Below are positions 34,972-44,013 of a stretch of DNA of 64,000 nucleotides, one piece after another. The stretch is from UBA12087 sp964370815 (GTDB lineage Bacteria; Chloroflexota; Anaerolineae; Anaerolineales; Villigracilaceae), in contig CAYJKQ010000004.1 in the NCBI GenBank assembly GCA_964370815.1, forward strand, positions 176,597 through 240,596. The letters run 5' to 3'. The stretch's first letter is position 1. Each line of letters starts with the position of its first letter. The notes under the pieces are model-generated. The model searched no databases, had not been told where the DNA came from, and saw only the letters and a list, made by a program, of their open reading frames with translations. Made by a program: the position numbers and the translations under genes.

Positions 34972-35643
34972 CTATGACAAATTCATCTTAACCTTTACCC
35001 ATATTTGATCAAACATTTCTACTGTAAGTCTTCCAGTTTGAGTGTTTTGTCGGCTGGGGTGATAACTACACACAAGTGAATGGTATTCATCCAATGAATA
35101 TGTCGCCCCATGGATAAATTTCATCTGACTCGACTGTTTTGAAAACAACAAAAGTATTCTTTCATATGCAATCCGTCCAAATGCGACAAAGACTTTTGGG
35201 TTTATGATATTGATCTCCCTCTCCAAAAAAACCTGGCATAAATCCAATTCTTCAAGATTGGGTTTATTCGCAGGAGGTACACAACGACATACTGCCGTGA
35301 TAAATAAGTCATTCAATATCAATCCATCATTGAGGTTATCCCCCTTGGATTGATTCGCAAAACCTGCTTTAAACAATGCCGGGTATAGAAAATCACCGGA
35401 AGCATCCCCAGTGAACATTCTTCCAGTCCGATTTGAACCATGTGCTCCTGGAGCCAACCCAACACCCATCACATGAGCATTTGGATCTCCAAAACCTGGA
35501 ACAGGTTTCCCCCAATAATCCCAGTCCAGATAAGATCTTCGTTTCTGCCTGGCAATATCTTCCCTCCAGGCTACCAGTCGTGGACATAGTCTGCAATTGA
35601 TTATCTCATTTTCAAGAGAATCTAATTTGCTTTTCATCTTCAT
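34972..35643 (-). CDS. Uracil-DNA glycosylase, family 5 (UDGb type)
   Basis: Removes uracil, and in this family also hypoxanthine, from DNA. The family 5 motif 1 is clear: GLAPGAHGSNRTGRMFTGD at about 62-80, with Ala where family 4 has the catalytic Glu/Asp. The [4Fe-4S] cysteines include Cys17 and Cys20 (CRLC), with others among 119, 121 and 136. The motif 2 segment is CSYHPSRQNTQTG. Length is 223 residues. It is followed on the same strand by deoA-like phosphorylase after 198 bp, without clear coupling. Confidence 0.9.
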   Translation of the reverse strand: MKMKSKLDSLENEIINCRLCPRLVAWREDIARQKRRSYLDWDYWGKPVPGFGDPNAHVMGVGLAPGAHGSNRTGRMFTGDASGDFLYPALFKAGFANQSKGDNLNDGLILNDLFITAVCRCVPPANKPNLEELDLCQVFLEREINIINPKVFVAFGRIAYERILLLFSKQSSQMKFIHGATYSLDEYHSLVCSYHPSRQNTQTGRLTVEMFDQIWVKVKMNLS

Positions 35644-35681
35644 ATATAGGTTTAAGATTTTATAACACGATAAGCTTTGAA

Positions 35682-36899
35682 TCAGCCGTTTTGGAAATTT
35701 TCTCGAATCAAATTTATCGTTTCATTAAATAGATCAACTTCATTTTTGTCTGTAATAATGCATCCGCCTTGTGCCAATTTTTGATCCCCTCCCCCACGAC
35801 CGGTAAATTTTTCTAGGTGACGGTTTAATATTTTCCTGGCATCCAGCTGAAGATCCTGTGAGCATCCTACTACCATAGATAATTTCAATCCATCCATAGT
35901 TGCCAGGATAACTAAGTATCCATTTTCTGATCGGATCATGTTAACCAATTTGCGTAAATCTTCCGGCGATTTGTCCGAATACGATTTCGTGATTAACTTC
36001 AAGCTTTCAACCTGGCAGGCTGAATCTTTTAATTGAGTTATCTCAATCGTTAGCAACTTTGATTTATATGTCTCTAATTCATTCCGCGTTTGAAATAAAA
36101 TTTCGGATTGTCGTTGAACGGAAATCTCCAAATCAATAATACTGGTATCCAGGACTCCCGATATTTTCTTAACTGTGTGGTAAACATCTTGGAAAACTTT
36201 CAATGCTTGAATTCCAGCTACAAAATGTACGCGTATTTTGCGATTTTGTGTTTCAAACTTTAATATTTTTATCATTCCCACCATACCAGTCTGTGGACAA
36301 TGCGTTCCACCACATGCTGAGTAATCAAATCCATCCACTTCAATCACCCTGATCTTACCTGATACTTTTGGGGGACGTCTAAAAGGAATTTTCGAGATAT
36401 CCTTGTCCGAAATATAGTAACTTTTAACTTGGCGATTATCAAAGATTATTGAGTTTGCGACCGTTTCCGCTTGATTGATATCGCTTTCCAAAATACTATC
36501 TGTATCCAAATCAATCGTTGATGGGTTAGTAAAATTAATATTTGCAGATAAAGTTTCCAGATTCAAATCAAGTTCAAAAGCCCGACTCAAAATATGTTGG
36601 GCTGTGTGAGATTGCATGTTTTGTTTGCGCCGTTCAGAATCAATGCTGGCTGGATACACTCCTGGCAAGATCTTCCTATCTAAAACATGAATAATCTTGT
36701 TATCGGGTCTTTTATATACATCCAATACGATGGCATCACCGATCTTTCCGGTATCATGATCCTGTCCACCACTTGTTGGATAAAAATAAGTGCGTGGTAA
36801 TAGTACCAATACCTTCCCACCTTCTCCGGGAAATATTTCAGTTACTTCTGCCTGGAATTCCAGGCACAGGGAGTCATCAAAATATAATTGTTGTGTCAT
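35682..36899 (-). CDS. Alanyl-tRNA editing protein (AlaX-type) with DHHA1 domain
   Basis: Free-standing homologue of the AlaRS editing region that hydrolyses mischarged Ser- or Gly-tRNA(Ala). The zinc-binding motifs are intact: His98 and His102 in HTAQH, Cys196 and His200 in CGGTH. The C-terminal DHHA1 domain (about 300-405) ends with the glycine-rich GRGGGDQKLAQGG. At 405 residues it is the long AlaX form. Its ATG overlaps the queA stop by 4 bp, so the two tRNA-related genes are coupled. Confidence 0.92.
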   Translation of the reverse strand: MTQQLYFDDSLCLEFQAEVTEIFPGEGGKVLVLLPRTYFYPTSGGQDHDTGKIGDAIVLDVYKRPDNKIIHVLDRKILPGVYPASIDSERRKQNMQSHTAQHILSRAFELDLNLETLSANINFTNPSTIDLDTDSILESDINQAETVANSIIFDNRQVKSYYISDKDISKIPFRRPPKVSGKIRVIEVDGFDYSACGGTHCPQTGMVGMIKILKFETQNRKIRVHFVAGIQALKVFQDVYHTVKKISGVLDTSIIDLEISVQRQSEILFQTRNELETYKSKLLTIEITQLKDSACQVESLKLITKSYSDKSPEDLRKLVNMIRSENGYLVILATMDGLKLSMVVGCSQDLQLDARKILNRHLEKFTGRGGGDQKLAQGGCIITDKNEVDLFNETINLIRENFQNG

Positions 36900-37924
36900 A
36901 AAATCAACATTGCATCGCCAAAGGAGAAAAATCTATAATCTTCTCTTTTTGCGATCTCATAAGCATTAAGAATCTGATCTTTTCCTGCAAAAGCGCTTAC
37001 AAGCATAATCAAAGTGGACTTTGGCAAGTGAAAATTGGTGATCATGGCATCAATTATTTTAAATTCATATCCTGGCAAAATAAAAAGATCCGTATTTCCA
37101 GTATATGGAGTTAATGGCGAATCTCGTCCTGTCAATTTTGAATTTAATGCAGCAGTTTCTAATGTGCGTACGGATGTGGTGCCTACTGCAACAATCCTGC
37201 CACCTTTTTCTCGAGTTGTATTAATTAAACTACAGGCTTCCAAGGAAACATCACACCATTCTTTATGGATCATGTGATCCACTGGGTTATCTTCTGTGAC
37301 GGGAGCAAATGTATCCAACCCAATATGCAAAGTTACCTGAGTAGTAAGAATATTGCGTTCCAATAATTTCCTGATCAATTCTTCTGTAAAATGCAATCCT
37401 GCGGTCGGTGCGGCCGCGGACCCAGGTTCCTCTGCAAAAACCGTTTGATACCTTTCCGGATCTTCCAATTTCTCATGGATGTAAGGCGGCAGAGGCATTT
37501 GCCCAATAATCGGGAAGAAAGGCTCAATAGGGCTTTCAAACCGAATCAAGCGTTGTGAACCATCCAAAACTGCTGTGATTTCACAATTTGGTCCATCATC
37601 CACTTGAAGTTTTTTCCCTTGATGTAAACTCCTTCCGCCAACAAGCGCTCGCCAAATATTATCTTTTTCATGGCGTAATAACAATAATTCAACTTTTCCA
37701 CCAGTTTTCTTATGAGCAAAAATACGCGCTGGGATCACCCGGGTGTGGTTCAAGACCAGGAGATCTCCAGGATTTAGTATATGGTCAAGGTCATAAAAAA
37801 AACGATGAGTAATCTGTTTATCTAAGCGGTTAAGAACCAATAATCGGGAATGATCACGAGGTTCAATGGGAGTTTGGGAGATAAATTTTTGAGGTAGATC
37901 ATAATCAAAATCAATTGTTTTCAT
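36896..37924 (-). CDS. queA: S-adenosylmethionine:tRNA ribosyltransferase-isomerase
   Basis: Adds the epoxycyclopentane ring of queuosine using SAM. Conserved blocks of QueA are present: FDYDLPQKFISQTPIEPRDHSR, AAPTAGLHFTEELI, ITLHIGLDTFAP-like HIGLDTFAPV and NFHLPKSTLIMLVSAF. Length 342 is typical. The related tgt gene is also in the window but 24 kb away on the other strand. ruvB lies immediately upstream with 71 bp between. Confidence 0.96.
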   Translation of the reverse strand: MKTIDFDYDLPQKFISQTPIEPRDHSRLLVLNRLDKQITHRFFYDLDHILNPGDLLVLNHTRVIPARIFAHKKTGGKVELLLLRHEKDNIWRALVGGRSLHQGKKLQVDDGPNCEITAVLDGSQRLIRFESPIEPFFPIIGQMPLPPYIHEKLEDPERYQTVFAEEPGSAAAPTAGLHFTEELIRKLLERNILTTQVTLHIGLDTFAPVTEDNPVDHMIHKEWCDVSLEACSLINTTREKGGRIVAVGTTSVRTLETAALNSKLTGRDSPLTPYTGNTDLFILPGYEFKIIDAMITNFHLPKSTLIMLVSAFAGKDQILNAYEIAKREDYRFFSFGDAMLIL

Positions 37925-37995
37925 TCAGCTGATTTACCAATATTTTTCAAGTCCCTATTGATTTTTTTGGATGATGGTTAAGCTCAAAATGGATA

Positions 37996-39021
37996 TTAGA
38001 TCAATCTTGGCTGACCAACCTCTTTATATGGGATATCCATGTGTTCATATGCCTGACGAGTGGCAACCCGACCCTGTGGCGTTCTATCGAGAAAACCTAA
38101 TTGAAGCAAGTAGGGTTCAACAACATCCATTATGGTATCCGGTTCTTCACTGATCGAGGCTCCGATGGTTGCTAATCCCACTGGACCACCATTATATTTG
38201 GATATTATTGTACTAAGTACCTGTCGATCGACATCATCCAGTCCCAAATTATCAATTGCCATCAATGTGAGAGCTTCACCAGCCACATGTTTTGTGATCA
38301 TTCCATCTGAGCGCACCTGGGCATAATCTCTTACACGTCTTAGCAATCGAAGGGCAACACGTGGAGTTCCACGGGCACGCAAAGCGATCTCATCGATTCC
38401 ATCATCCTGTGCTTCCACACCAAAAAGGCGTGCGGCACGTTTTACTATCAACTGCATGGCTTCAGGGCTGTAATATTCCAGACGATAAACAGCCCCAAAT
38501 CTTGCTCTCAGGGGAGCAGTGATTAATGCCATGCGTGTCGTTGCTGCGATTACTGTAAAATGGGGGAGTTTTAACCTGATGGAGCGAGCTGAAGGACCTT
38601 TTCCAATGATAATATCCAGAGCAAAATCTTCCATAGCTGGATAGAGCACTTCCTCGACTGCTTTCCCCAATCGGTGTACTTCGTCGATAAATAGGATATC
38701 TCCAGCATGTAAGTTGGTCAAGATGGCTGCCAGATCTCCCGCACGCTCAATTGCGGGTCCGGATGTGACCTTGATGTTGACTCCCATTTCGTTGGCGAGC
38801 ACATGTGCCAATGTAGTTTTACCCAATCCAGGAGGGCCATAAAACAGAACATGATCCAGGGGTTCGGCTCTCTGTCGTGCCGCCTCGATCAGGATGGCAA
38901 GATTTTCCTTAACATTCTCTTGTCCAATCATATCCAACAAATGTTGTGGTCGAAGATTGTTGTCCTGATGGTCTTCGGGTTTAGGTTCAGGGTCAACAGA
39001 GCGTTTATGAATATCGGTCAT
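37996..39021 (-). CDS. ruvB: Holliday junction branch migration helicase RuvB
   Basis: AAA+ motor that drives RuvA-bound Holliday junctions. Walker A is GPPGLGKT at residues 62-69; Walker B is LFIDEVHRL; ATTRMALITAPLRARFG forms the sensor region, and a C-terminal winged helix ends in GRVATRQAYEHM. The 341-residue length is normal. ruvA and ruvC are not adjacent. A TATAAT ends 7 nt before the ATG and no ribosome site is visible. Confidence 0.97.
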   Translation of the reverse strand: MTDIHKRSVDPEPKPEDHQDNNLRPQHLLDMIGQENVKENLAILIEAARQRAEPLDHVLFYGPPGLGKTTLAHVLANEMGVNIKVTSGPAIERAGDLAAILTNLHAGDILFIDEVHRLGKAVEEVLYPAMEDFALDIIIGKGPSARSIRLKLPHFTVIAATTRMALITAPLRARFGAVYRLEYYSPEAMQLIVKRAARLFGVEAQDDGIDEIALRARGTPRVALRLLRRVRDYAQVRSDGMITKHVAGEALTLMAIDNLGLDDVDRQVLSTIISKYNGGPVGLATIGASISEEPDTIMDVVEPYLLQLGFLDRTPQGRVATRQAYEHMDIPYKEVGQPRLI

Positions 39022-39028
39022 ATGTTCG

Positions 39029-39034
39029 ATTATA
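39029..39034 (-). promoter_or_regulatory. -10 box, predicted leaderless start of ruvB
   Basis: TATAAT on the minus strand in the context GTGTATAAT, ending 7 nt before the ruvB ATG. No -35 hexamer stands out. Confidence 0.5.
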
Positions 39035-39130
39035 CACGATGTCGAATTTTACCTGCATTCAGGAGATGATTTTTATACGTTAAAAAATGATGACCATTCC
39101 CGGTTTTTATCGCCAAACCATTGTTGGTTG

Positions 39131-39136
39131 TATAAT
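39131..39136 (+). promoter_or_regulatory. -10 box of the upp promoter
   Basis: TATAAT in the GTATAAT context, 30 nt before the upp ATG. It leaves a leader of about 24 nt with AAGGAG, in contrast to the leaderless-type genes. Confidence 0.5.
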
Positions 39137-39166
39137 TATGTCACTCACCCATCGTAAGGAGACCCT

Positions 39167-39793
39167 ATGACTAATGTTTTTTCTTCCAAACACCCTCTTG
39201 TTTCACACAAATTAACCAGGTTGCGTGATAAGAACACAGATACCAAAAAATTTCGCGAACTTGTCAGAGAATTGGCAGCCTTGCTTGCTTATGAGGCCAC
39301 CTATGATTTATTGATAACTCCTCGAGTTGTAGAAACGCCAATGACTACAACAACTGGCTATGAACTTAAAGAGAAGATTGGTTTGGTGCCAATTTTGCGG
39401 GCAGGATTAGGTATGGTGGAGGGATTTTGGGATCTAATGCCATCCGCTGAGGTTTGGCATATTGGATTATTTAGGGATGAAAAAACTCTAAAACCTGTGG
39501 AATACTACAATAAATTACCGATCGAACCCACTGTGTCTGTCTGCTTAATACTAGATCCGATGCTTGCAACTGGTGGTTCTGCTTCAGCAACGGTAGATGT
39601 TCTAAAACGATGGGGGGTAAAAAAGATAAAGTTCGTAGGAATAATCGGCGCTCCTGAAGGGATTGAGGTTATGCAAAAAACACATCCAGATGTTCCTATC
39701 TTCCTTGCATGTATCGACGATCATCTGAATCAAAATGGTTACATCCTTCCCGGTCTTGGAGATGCCGGAGATCGCCAATTTGGCACTGCATGA
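39167..39793 (+). CDS. upp: Uracil phosphoribosyltransferase
   Basis: Makes UMP from uracil and PRPP. The 208-residue protein has the PRPP loop LILDPMLATGGSASATVDVL, the VPILRAGLGMVEG segment and the uracil-binding end GYILPGLGDAGDR. AAGGAG lies 6 nt before the ATG. It is a single gene between divergent ruvB and convergent M50-like genes. Confidence 0.97.
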   Translation: MTNVFSSKHPLVSHKLTRLRDKNTDTKKFRELVRELAALLAYEATYDLLITPRVVETPMTTTTGYELKEKIGLVPILRAGLGMVEGFWDLMPSAEVWHIGLFRDEKTLKPVEYYNKLPIEPTVSVCLILDPMLATGGSASATVDVLKRWGVKKIKFVGIIGAPEGIEVMQKTHPDVPIFLACIDDHLNQNGYILPGLGDAGDRQFGTA

Positions 39794-39823
39794 TCAATCG
39801 TTTCAAAATGGTATCTCTTGAAT

Positions 39824-40597
39824 TCATCCAACATCATAACCCGTTACCTTCACCAGCAATTTATGAAATCCAATAATGGGGAGTAATAGAAAAGTATGTA
39901 CAATTACACTTATCCCAAAAATCATCGCAAGAGACCTCAGCATTGAGTTTATTGGCGGAGCCAATCTTTCAAACATCCATGAGCCTGCTCCAACCAGCAC
40001 CGCCAATCCCAATAACAAGGACATCACAAGCATCAATGGCATCCATGCGTGCCTATCAGAAGGTGAAGGAAGCATCATACTGCTGACAACAAAAGTAAGG
40101 TAAAACCATATCCAGAAATCTTGCAAATTGGGAAGAGCAATTATCCCCATCCAAAATAGATCAAACTGACCTTTTCTCAAAACATCCCATAATAATGGCA
40201 AATCCATACGATAATTGGCAGCATATGCAACAAACAATCCCCCAGCAATTAATGGAGCTGCTCCGATTAGTGAAGCCCGCACCCAATCCGTACGTGATGT
40301 TTCTACAAAACCCAGCTGAAGATGCCCATTTGCTATTGGACGTGGTAATAGTGAAAACCGCCCTGTTCGAACTCCAACTAAACGAGCAACAACCAGGTGA
40401 CTCAATTCATGCAAAAATACACCTGGAAGAAATACCAAGGCGAAAAGGGTATTTGAAACAACTGGCTTCCGGGTGATAATAATAAAAACTGACTGAATTT
40501 CCCTATGCAGTGCCCTTTGTACATAGATCAATGGTCCCAACATAAAAAACAGCCACATCAAACCATTCAGGTTTGACCAGATCATTTCGAAATGCAT
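39824..40597 (-). CDS. M50-like (site-2 protease fold) membrane metalloprotein
   Basis: A 257-residue protein with about six hydrophobic helices. The zinc motif H-E-x-x-H is present as H63-E-L-S-H67 within helix 2, and a late SPSDRHAW segment could provide the third acidic ligand. This fits putative peptidase M50/DUF3267-type proteins. The gene starts 5 bp after the tpiA stop, so it is the distal gene of the glycolytic operon, probably by chance of position. The substrate is unknown. Confidence 0.7.
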   Translation of the reverse strand: MHFEMIWSNLNGLMWLFFMLGPLIYVQRALHREIQSVFIIITRKPVVSNTLFALVFLPGVFLHELSHLVVARLVGVRTGRFSLLPRPIANGHLQLGFVETSRTDWVRASLIGAAPLIAGGLFVAYAANYRMDLPLLWDVLRKGQFDLFWMGIIALPNLQDFWIWFYLTFVVSSMMLPSPSDRHAWMPLMLVMSLLLGLAVLVGAGSWMFERLAPPINSMLRSLAMIFGISVIVHTFLLLPIIGFHKLLVKVTGYDVG

Positions 40598-40602
40598 GAA
40601 GC

Positions 40603-41361
40603 TTAGCCTGCACCTGCCTGCACAATTCTTACAAATTCATCTGCCTTTAAACATGCTCCACCAACAAGAGCTCCATCAATATCTTCGTAATTTAGGAACT
40701 CGGGAGCATTTGCGCTTGTAACCGACCCACCATAAAGAACGCGGGTTGTATTCTCTACATTTTCTCCAAACATATCCTCTAAAACAGGTCGGATAATATC
40801 CCGGATGACATCCCTGGCATCGTTGCCAGTAGAGGCTTTACCAGTTCCAATTGCCCAAACAGGCTCATATGCGAGTATTACGGATGAGATAAACTCATTA
40901 GGTAAATCCATCAACCCTGAGCGAAGTTGCCTTTCCAGAATCTCTTCAGTCTGCCCAGATTCCTTCTCATTGATAGTCTCGCCAATGCACACGATGGGTA
41001 TCAGATTATGTGATATGGCAGCAAATATTTTTTTATTAACTTTCTCATCGCTTTCACCAAAATAAATACGCCTTTCAGAATGTCCTATAAGAACATACTG
41101 ACAAAACTCAGCGATCATTTCTGCAGAAATCTCTCCAGTGTAAGCACCTTTTGCTTCCCAATGTAGATTTTGAGCTCCCAAACCAATATCAGTTCCTTCC
41201 AGTAATGCAGCAGCCGTTAATATCGATAGAAAAGGAGGAAATATCACCTTTTCCACTCCCTTGATATCCCTTAACCCGAGGTTTATATCATAGATTAATG
41301 AACGAGCTTCTTCAACAGTTTTATTCATTTTCCAATTGCCGGCAATTACTGGTTTACGCAT
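40603..41361 (-). CDS. tpiA: Triosephosphate isomerase
   Basis: Interconverts DHAP and glyceraldehyde-3-phosphate. Catalytic residues are in place: Lys in AGNWKMNK, His in IGHSERR and Glu in AYEPVWAIGTGK, with the phosphate loop VLYGGSV. The frame extends 7 codons upstream, but the ATG at 41361 has AGGAGA at the right distance and gives the standard N-terminus. pgk is 245 bp upstream, a gap with no recognisable element. Confidence 0.97.
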   Translation of the reverse strand: MRKPVIAGNWKMNKTVEEARSLIYDINLGLRDIKGVEKVIFPPFLSILTAAALLEGTDIGLGAQNLHWEAKGAYTGEISAEMIAEFCQYVLIGHSERRIYFGESDEKVNKKIFAAISHNLIPIVCIGETINEKESGQTEEILERQLRSGLMDLPNEFISSVILAYEPVWAIGTGKASTGNDARDVIRDIIRPVLEDMFGENVENTTRVLYGGSVTSANAPEFLNYEDIDGALVGGACLKADEFVRIVQAGAG

Positions 41362-41606
41362 GGTATCTCCTGAAATAATCACAGAAAAAAATTTATTACC
41401 CTATACTATTCATATTTTTGTATTAATAAATGAAAAGATTCGAAAATACATCTTGTGAAGAGACATTAAGGTTCTTAACCTATTAGAGTCTTAATATTGG
41501 AAAGATTTCCCTAATGCAATTATTAAGATGGTAAGGCTCAGACAGAATGAATTTACAGGAATCTCAGTTTTCCTTGGTTAAATAATCTACTCCAGGAAAA
41601 TCAAGT

Positions 41607-42782
41607 TCATTTATCCAACAAAATAGCAACGCCTGGCAGAGTCAATCCTTCCAACATTTCAAGAGATGCTCCCCCTCCGGTAGAGATATGGGATATTTTC
41701 TCTGCTACCCCCGATTGTTGTATCGCAGCAACGGACTCGCCGCCTCCAATAATACTGGTTGCTTTGCTGTTTGCAACTGCTTGAGCAATTCCAAATGTAC
41801 CTTTGGCAAATTTCGGGAATTCAAACACTCCCATCGGTCCATTCCAGACAACTGTTTTTGCGTCATTGATCACTTTTGTGTATGCCGATACAGTTTCCGG
41901 GCCGATATCCAGAATTCGCCATCCGTCTGGTATTGGTCCACTTGGCATCAATTTCCAGGCAGCATCTTCCGCAAATTTATCCGCGATTATTACGTCAACT
42001 GGTAAACGAATCCGGGTTTTTCCTGTATTAAGAAATTCACGTGCCGAACTAAGAGCTTCTTCTTCCACCAGAGAATCTCCAACCGGGTAACCTTCAGCTT
42101 TGAAGAAAGTGTTAGCCATCCCCCCCCCGATCAGGATCACATCTGCTTTGGTTAACAGGTTACGAATCACGCCTATCTTATCGCTGACCTTAGCACCTCC
42201 GAGAATAGCCACAAAAGGTTTTTCAGGAGAAGCGATAACTTTGCCAAGATATTGGATCTCCTTCTCCATCAAAAAACCTGCTACCGCTGGTAACAATCTG
42301 GCAACTCCCTCAGTTGAGGCATGCGCACGATGGGCAGAACCAAAAGCATCATTTACAAATATATCTGCCAGGGCAGCTAATTGAGCAGACATGCCGGTAT
42401 CATTCTTTGTCTCTCCGGCATGAAACCTCGTATTTTCCAATAATAAAATATCTCCCGGTTTCATATCCGCCACTCTTGACTCGACTTCAGGACCGATACA
42501 ATCTTCAATAAAACCAACCGGTCTTGTCAGCAGATCTGATAAATATGCTGCCACTGGTCTGAGGGAATACTTCAGATCTCGATTTCCATCCGGGCGACCC
42601 AGATGTGAGCAAAGAATTAGAATTGCCCCATGGTCAATTAAATACAGCAAAGAGGGTAGAGACGCTCGTATCCGGGTATCATCTCCCACTACACCATTCT
42701 TTATTGGTACATTGAAATCAACACGGACTAAAACACGCTTTCCTTGCACATCAATATCTCGAATTGTTTTTTTAAGGAACAT
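41607..42782 (-). CDS. pgk: Phosphoglycerate kinase
   Basis: Makes ATP from 1,3-bisphosphoglycerate. RVDFNVPIKNG, ILCSHLGRPDG, LLLENTRFHAGE, GGAKVSDKIGV and the C-terminal VWNGPMGVFE and IGGGESVAA motifs are all present. At 391 residues it is of normal length. It follows gap by 39 bp on the same strand. Confidence 0.98.
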   Translation of the reverse strand: MFLKKTIRDIDVQGKRVLVRVDFNVPIKNGVVGDDTRIRASLPSLLYLIDHGAILILCSHLGRPDGNRDLKYSLRPVAAYLSDLLTRPVGFIEDCIGPEVESRVADMKPGDILLLENTRFHAGETKNDTGMSAQLAALADIFVNDAFGSAHRAHASTEGVARLLPAVAGFLMEKEIQYLGKVIASPEKPFVAILGGAKVSDKIGVIRNLLTKADVILIGGGMANTFFKAEGYPVGDSLVEEEALSSAREFLNTGKTRIRLPVDVIIADKFAEDAAWKLMPSGPIPDGWRILDIGPETVSAYTKVINDAKTVVWNGPMGVFEFPKFAKGTFGIAQAVANSKATSIIGGGESVAAIQQSGVAEKISHISTGGGASLEMLEGLTLPGVAILLDK

Positions 42783-42821
42783 TGGTTTACCATCTAGGGA
42801 ATACTTTTATATGCAGAGGAG

Positions 42822-43880
42822 TTAAAGTGATCTCGCTATCAGGGCTGCTAGATCCGCTGTACGAACAGAGTAACCCCATTCATTATCATACCAGGTTACT
42901 ACTTTTATAAAATCGTTTTCCTTTTTACCTAAAACCGTTGTAAAAGGCAGATCGACAGATGAAGAGTGAGGATCACCTTTAAAATCCATACTCACAAGCG
43001 GCTCATCAACAGCCTGAAGTATGCCTTTTAATGGTGGCTTGGAGGCTGCATCACGGAATGCCTGACGCAATTCATCTGTAGTTGTAGGATTTGTAACTTG
43101 TATGGTGCAATCAACGATGGAAACAGTTGGAGTGGGAACGCGCAAAGCATATCCATCAAATTTTCCATCCAATTCCGGAATTACTAATTTGATCGCTTTA
43201 GCCGCGCCGGTGGTAGTGGGAATGATATTCATGGCAGCTGCTCGAGCTCTGCGCAGATCCGAATGTGGCAGGTCAAGTATCCTCTGGTCATTTGTATATG
43301 AATGGATCGTTGTCATAAAACCACGCTCAATGCCATAATTATCATAAATTACTTTCACGGCGGGAGCCAGACAATTTGTTGTACAGGATGCATTTGATAC
43401 GACATGATGCCTAGTTGCATCATACTTATCTTCATTTACTCCCAAAACTATAGTCAGATCTTCCCCCTCAGCCGGTGCAGAGATAATCACTTTCTTAGCT
43501 CCACCGTGAGTGATATGATTGATAGCTCCCTGCACTGTTTTACCCTTCTTATTGACACCATCTTCTTTAATTGTAAATATTCCGGTACTCTCAATCACAA
43601 TTTCAACTCCCAAGTCAGACCAAGGAAGTTTTGAAGGGTCTGTTTCTTTGAAAACTTTGATTTTCCCACCATTGACAATCAACTCACCTTCACCCACTTC
43701 TATCTTGCCATTAAATCGTCCATAATTTGAATCATATTTTAATAAATGAGCCATTGTCTTGAGATCACCAATATCATTAAAGGCAACAATTTCTAATTGT
43801 TCTGGATAATAATCCTGAACAGCCTTAAGTACTTGTCGCCCAATTCTTCCAAATCCATTAATACCAACTTTAGTTTTCAT
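42822..43880 (-). CDS. gap: Glyceraldehyde-3-phosphate dehydrogenase, type I
   Basis: Oxidises glyceraldehyde-3-phosphate with NAD(P). NAD motif GINGFGRIGR is at the start; the catalytic Cys166 is in SNASCTTNCLAP. The residue after the second dinucleotide strand is Asp (FNDIGD), which favours NAD. Length is 352 residues, slightly longer than usual, with a small insertion near 103-112. AAAGGAG lies 4-5 nt before the ATG. Confidence 0.97.
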   Translation of the reverse strand: MKTKVGINGFGRIGRQVLKAVQDYYPEQLEIVAFNDIGDLKTMAHLLKYDSNYGRFNGKIEVGEGELIVNGGKIKVFKETDPSKLPWSDLGVEIVIESTGIFTIKEDGVNKKGKTVQGAINHITHGGAKKVIISAPAEGEDLTIVLGVNEDKYDATRHHVVSNASCTTNCLAPAVKVIYDNYGIERGFMTTIHSYTNDQRILDLPHSDLRRARAAAMNIIPTTTGAAKAIKLVIPELDGKFDGYALRVPTPTVSIVDCTIQVTNPTTTDELRQAFRDAASKPPLKGILQAVDEPLVSMDFKGDPHSSSVDLPFTTVLGKKENDFIKVVTWYDNEWGYSVRTADLAALIARSL

Positions 43881-43915
43881 ATATGTCTCCTTTTTTTAGG
43901 GATTTAACCCATTAG

Positions 43916-43921
43916 ATTATA
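43916..43921 (-). promoter_or_regulatory. Possible -10 box of the gap-pgk-tpiA operon
   Basis: TATAAT on the minus strand about 36 nt before the gap ATG. No good -35 hexamer is seen, so the call is tentative. Confidence 0.35.
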
Positions 43922-44013
43922 AAATTCTGAATTAATTTTTTTATCTAGTTTACGAAAAAAACACAAAAACCAATACCTGCGAGATAAATAAATATAACAC
44001 TTATGAAATCGCT

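Noticed and set aside
41362..41606. Possible regulatory RNA or attenuator between pgk and tpiA
   Set aside because: Only short imperfect inverted repeats are visible; no stable stem with a T-run or known riboswitch core.
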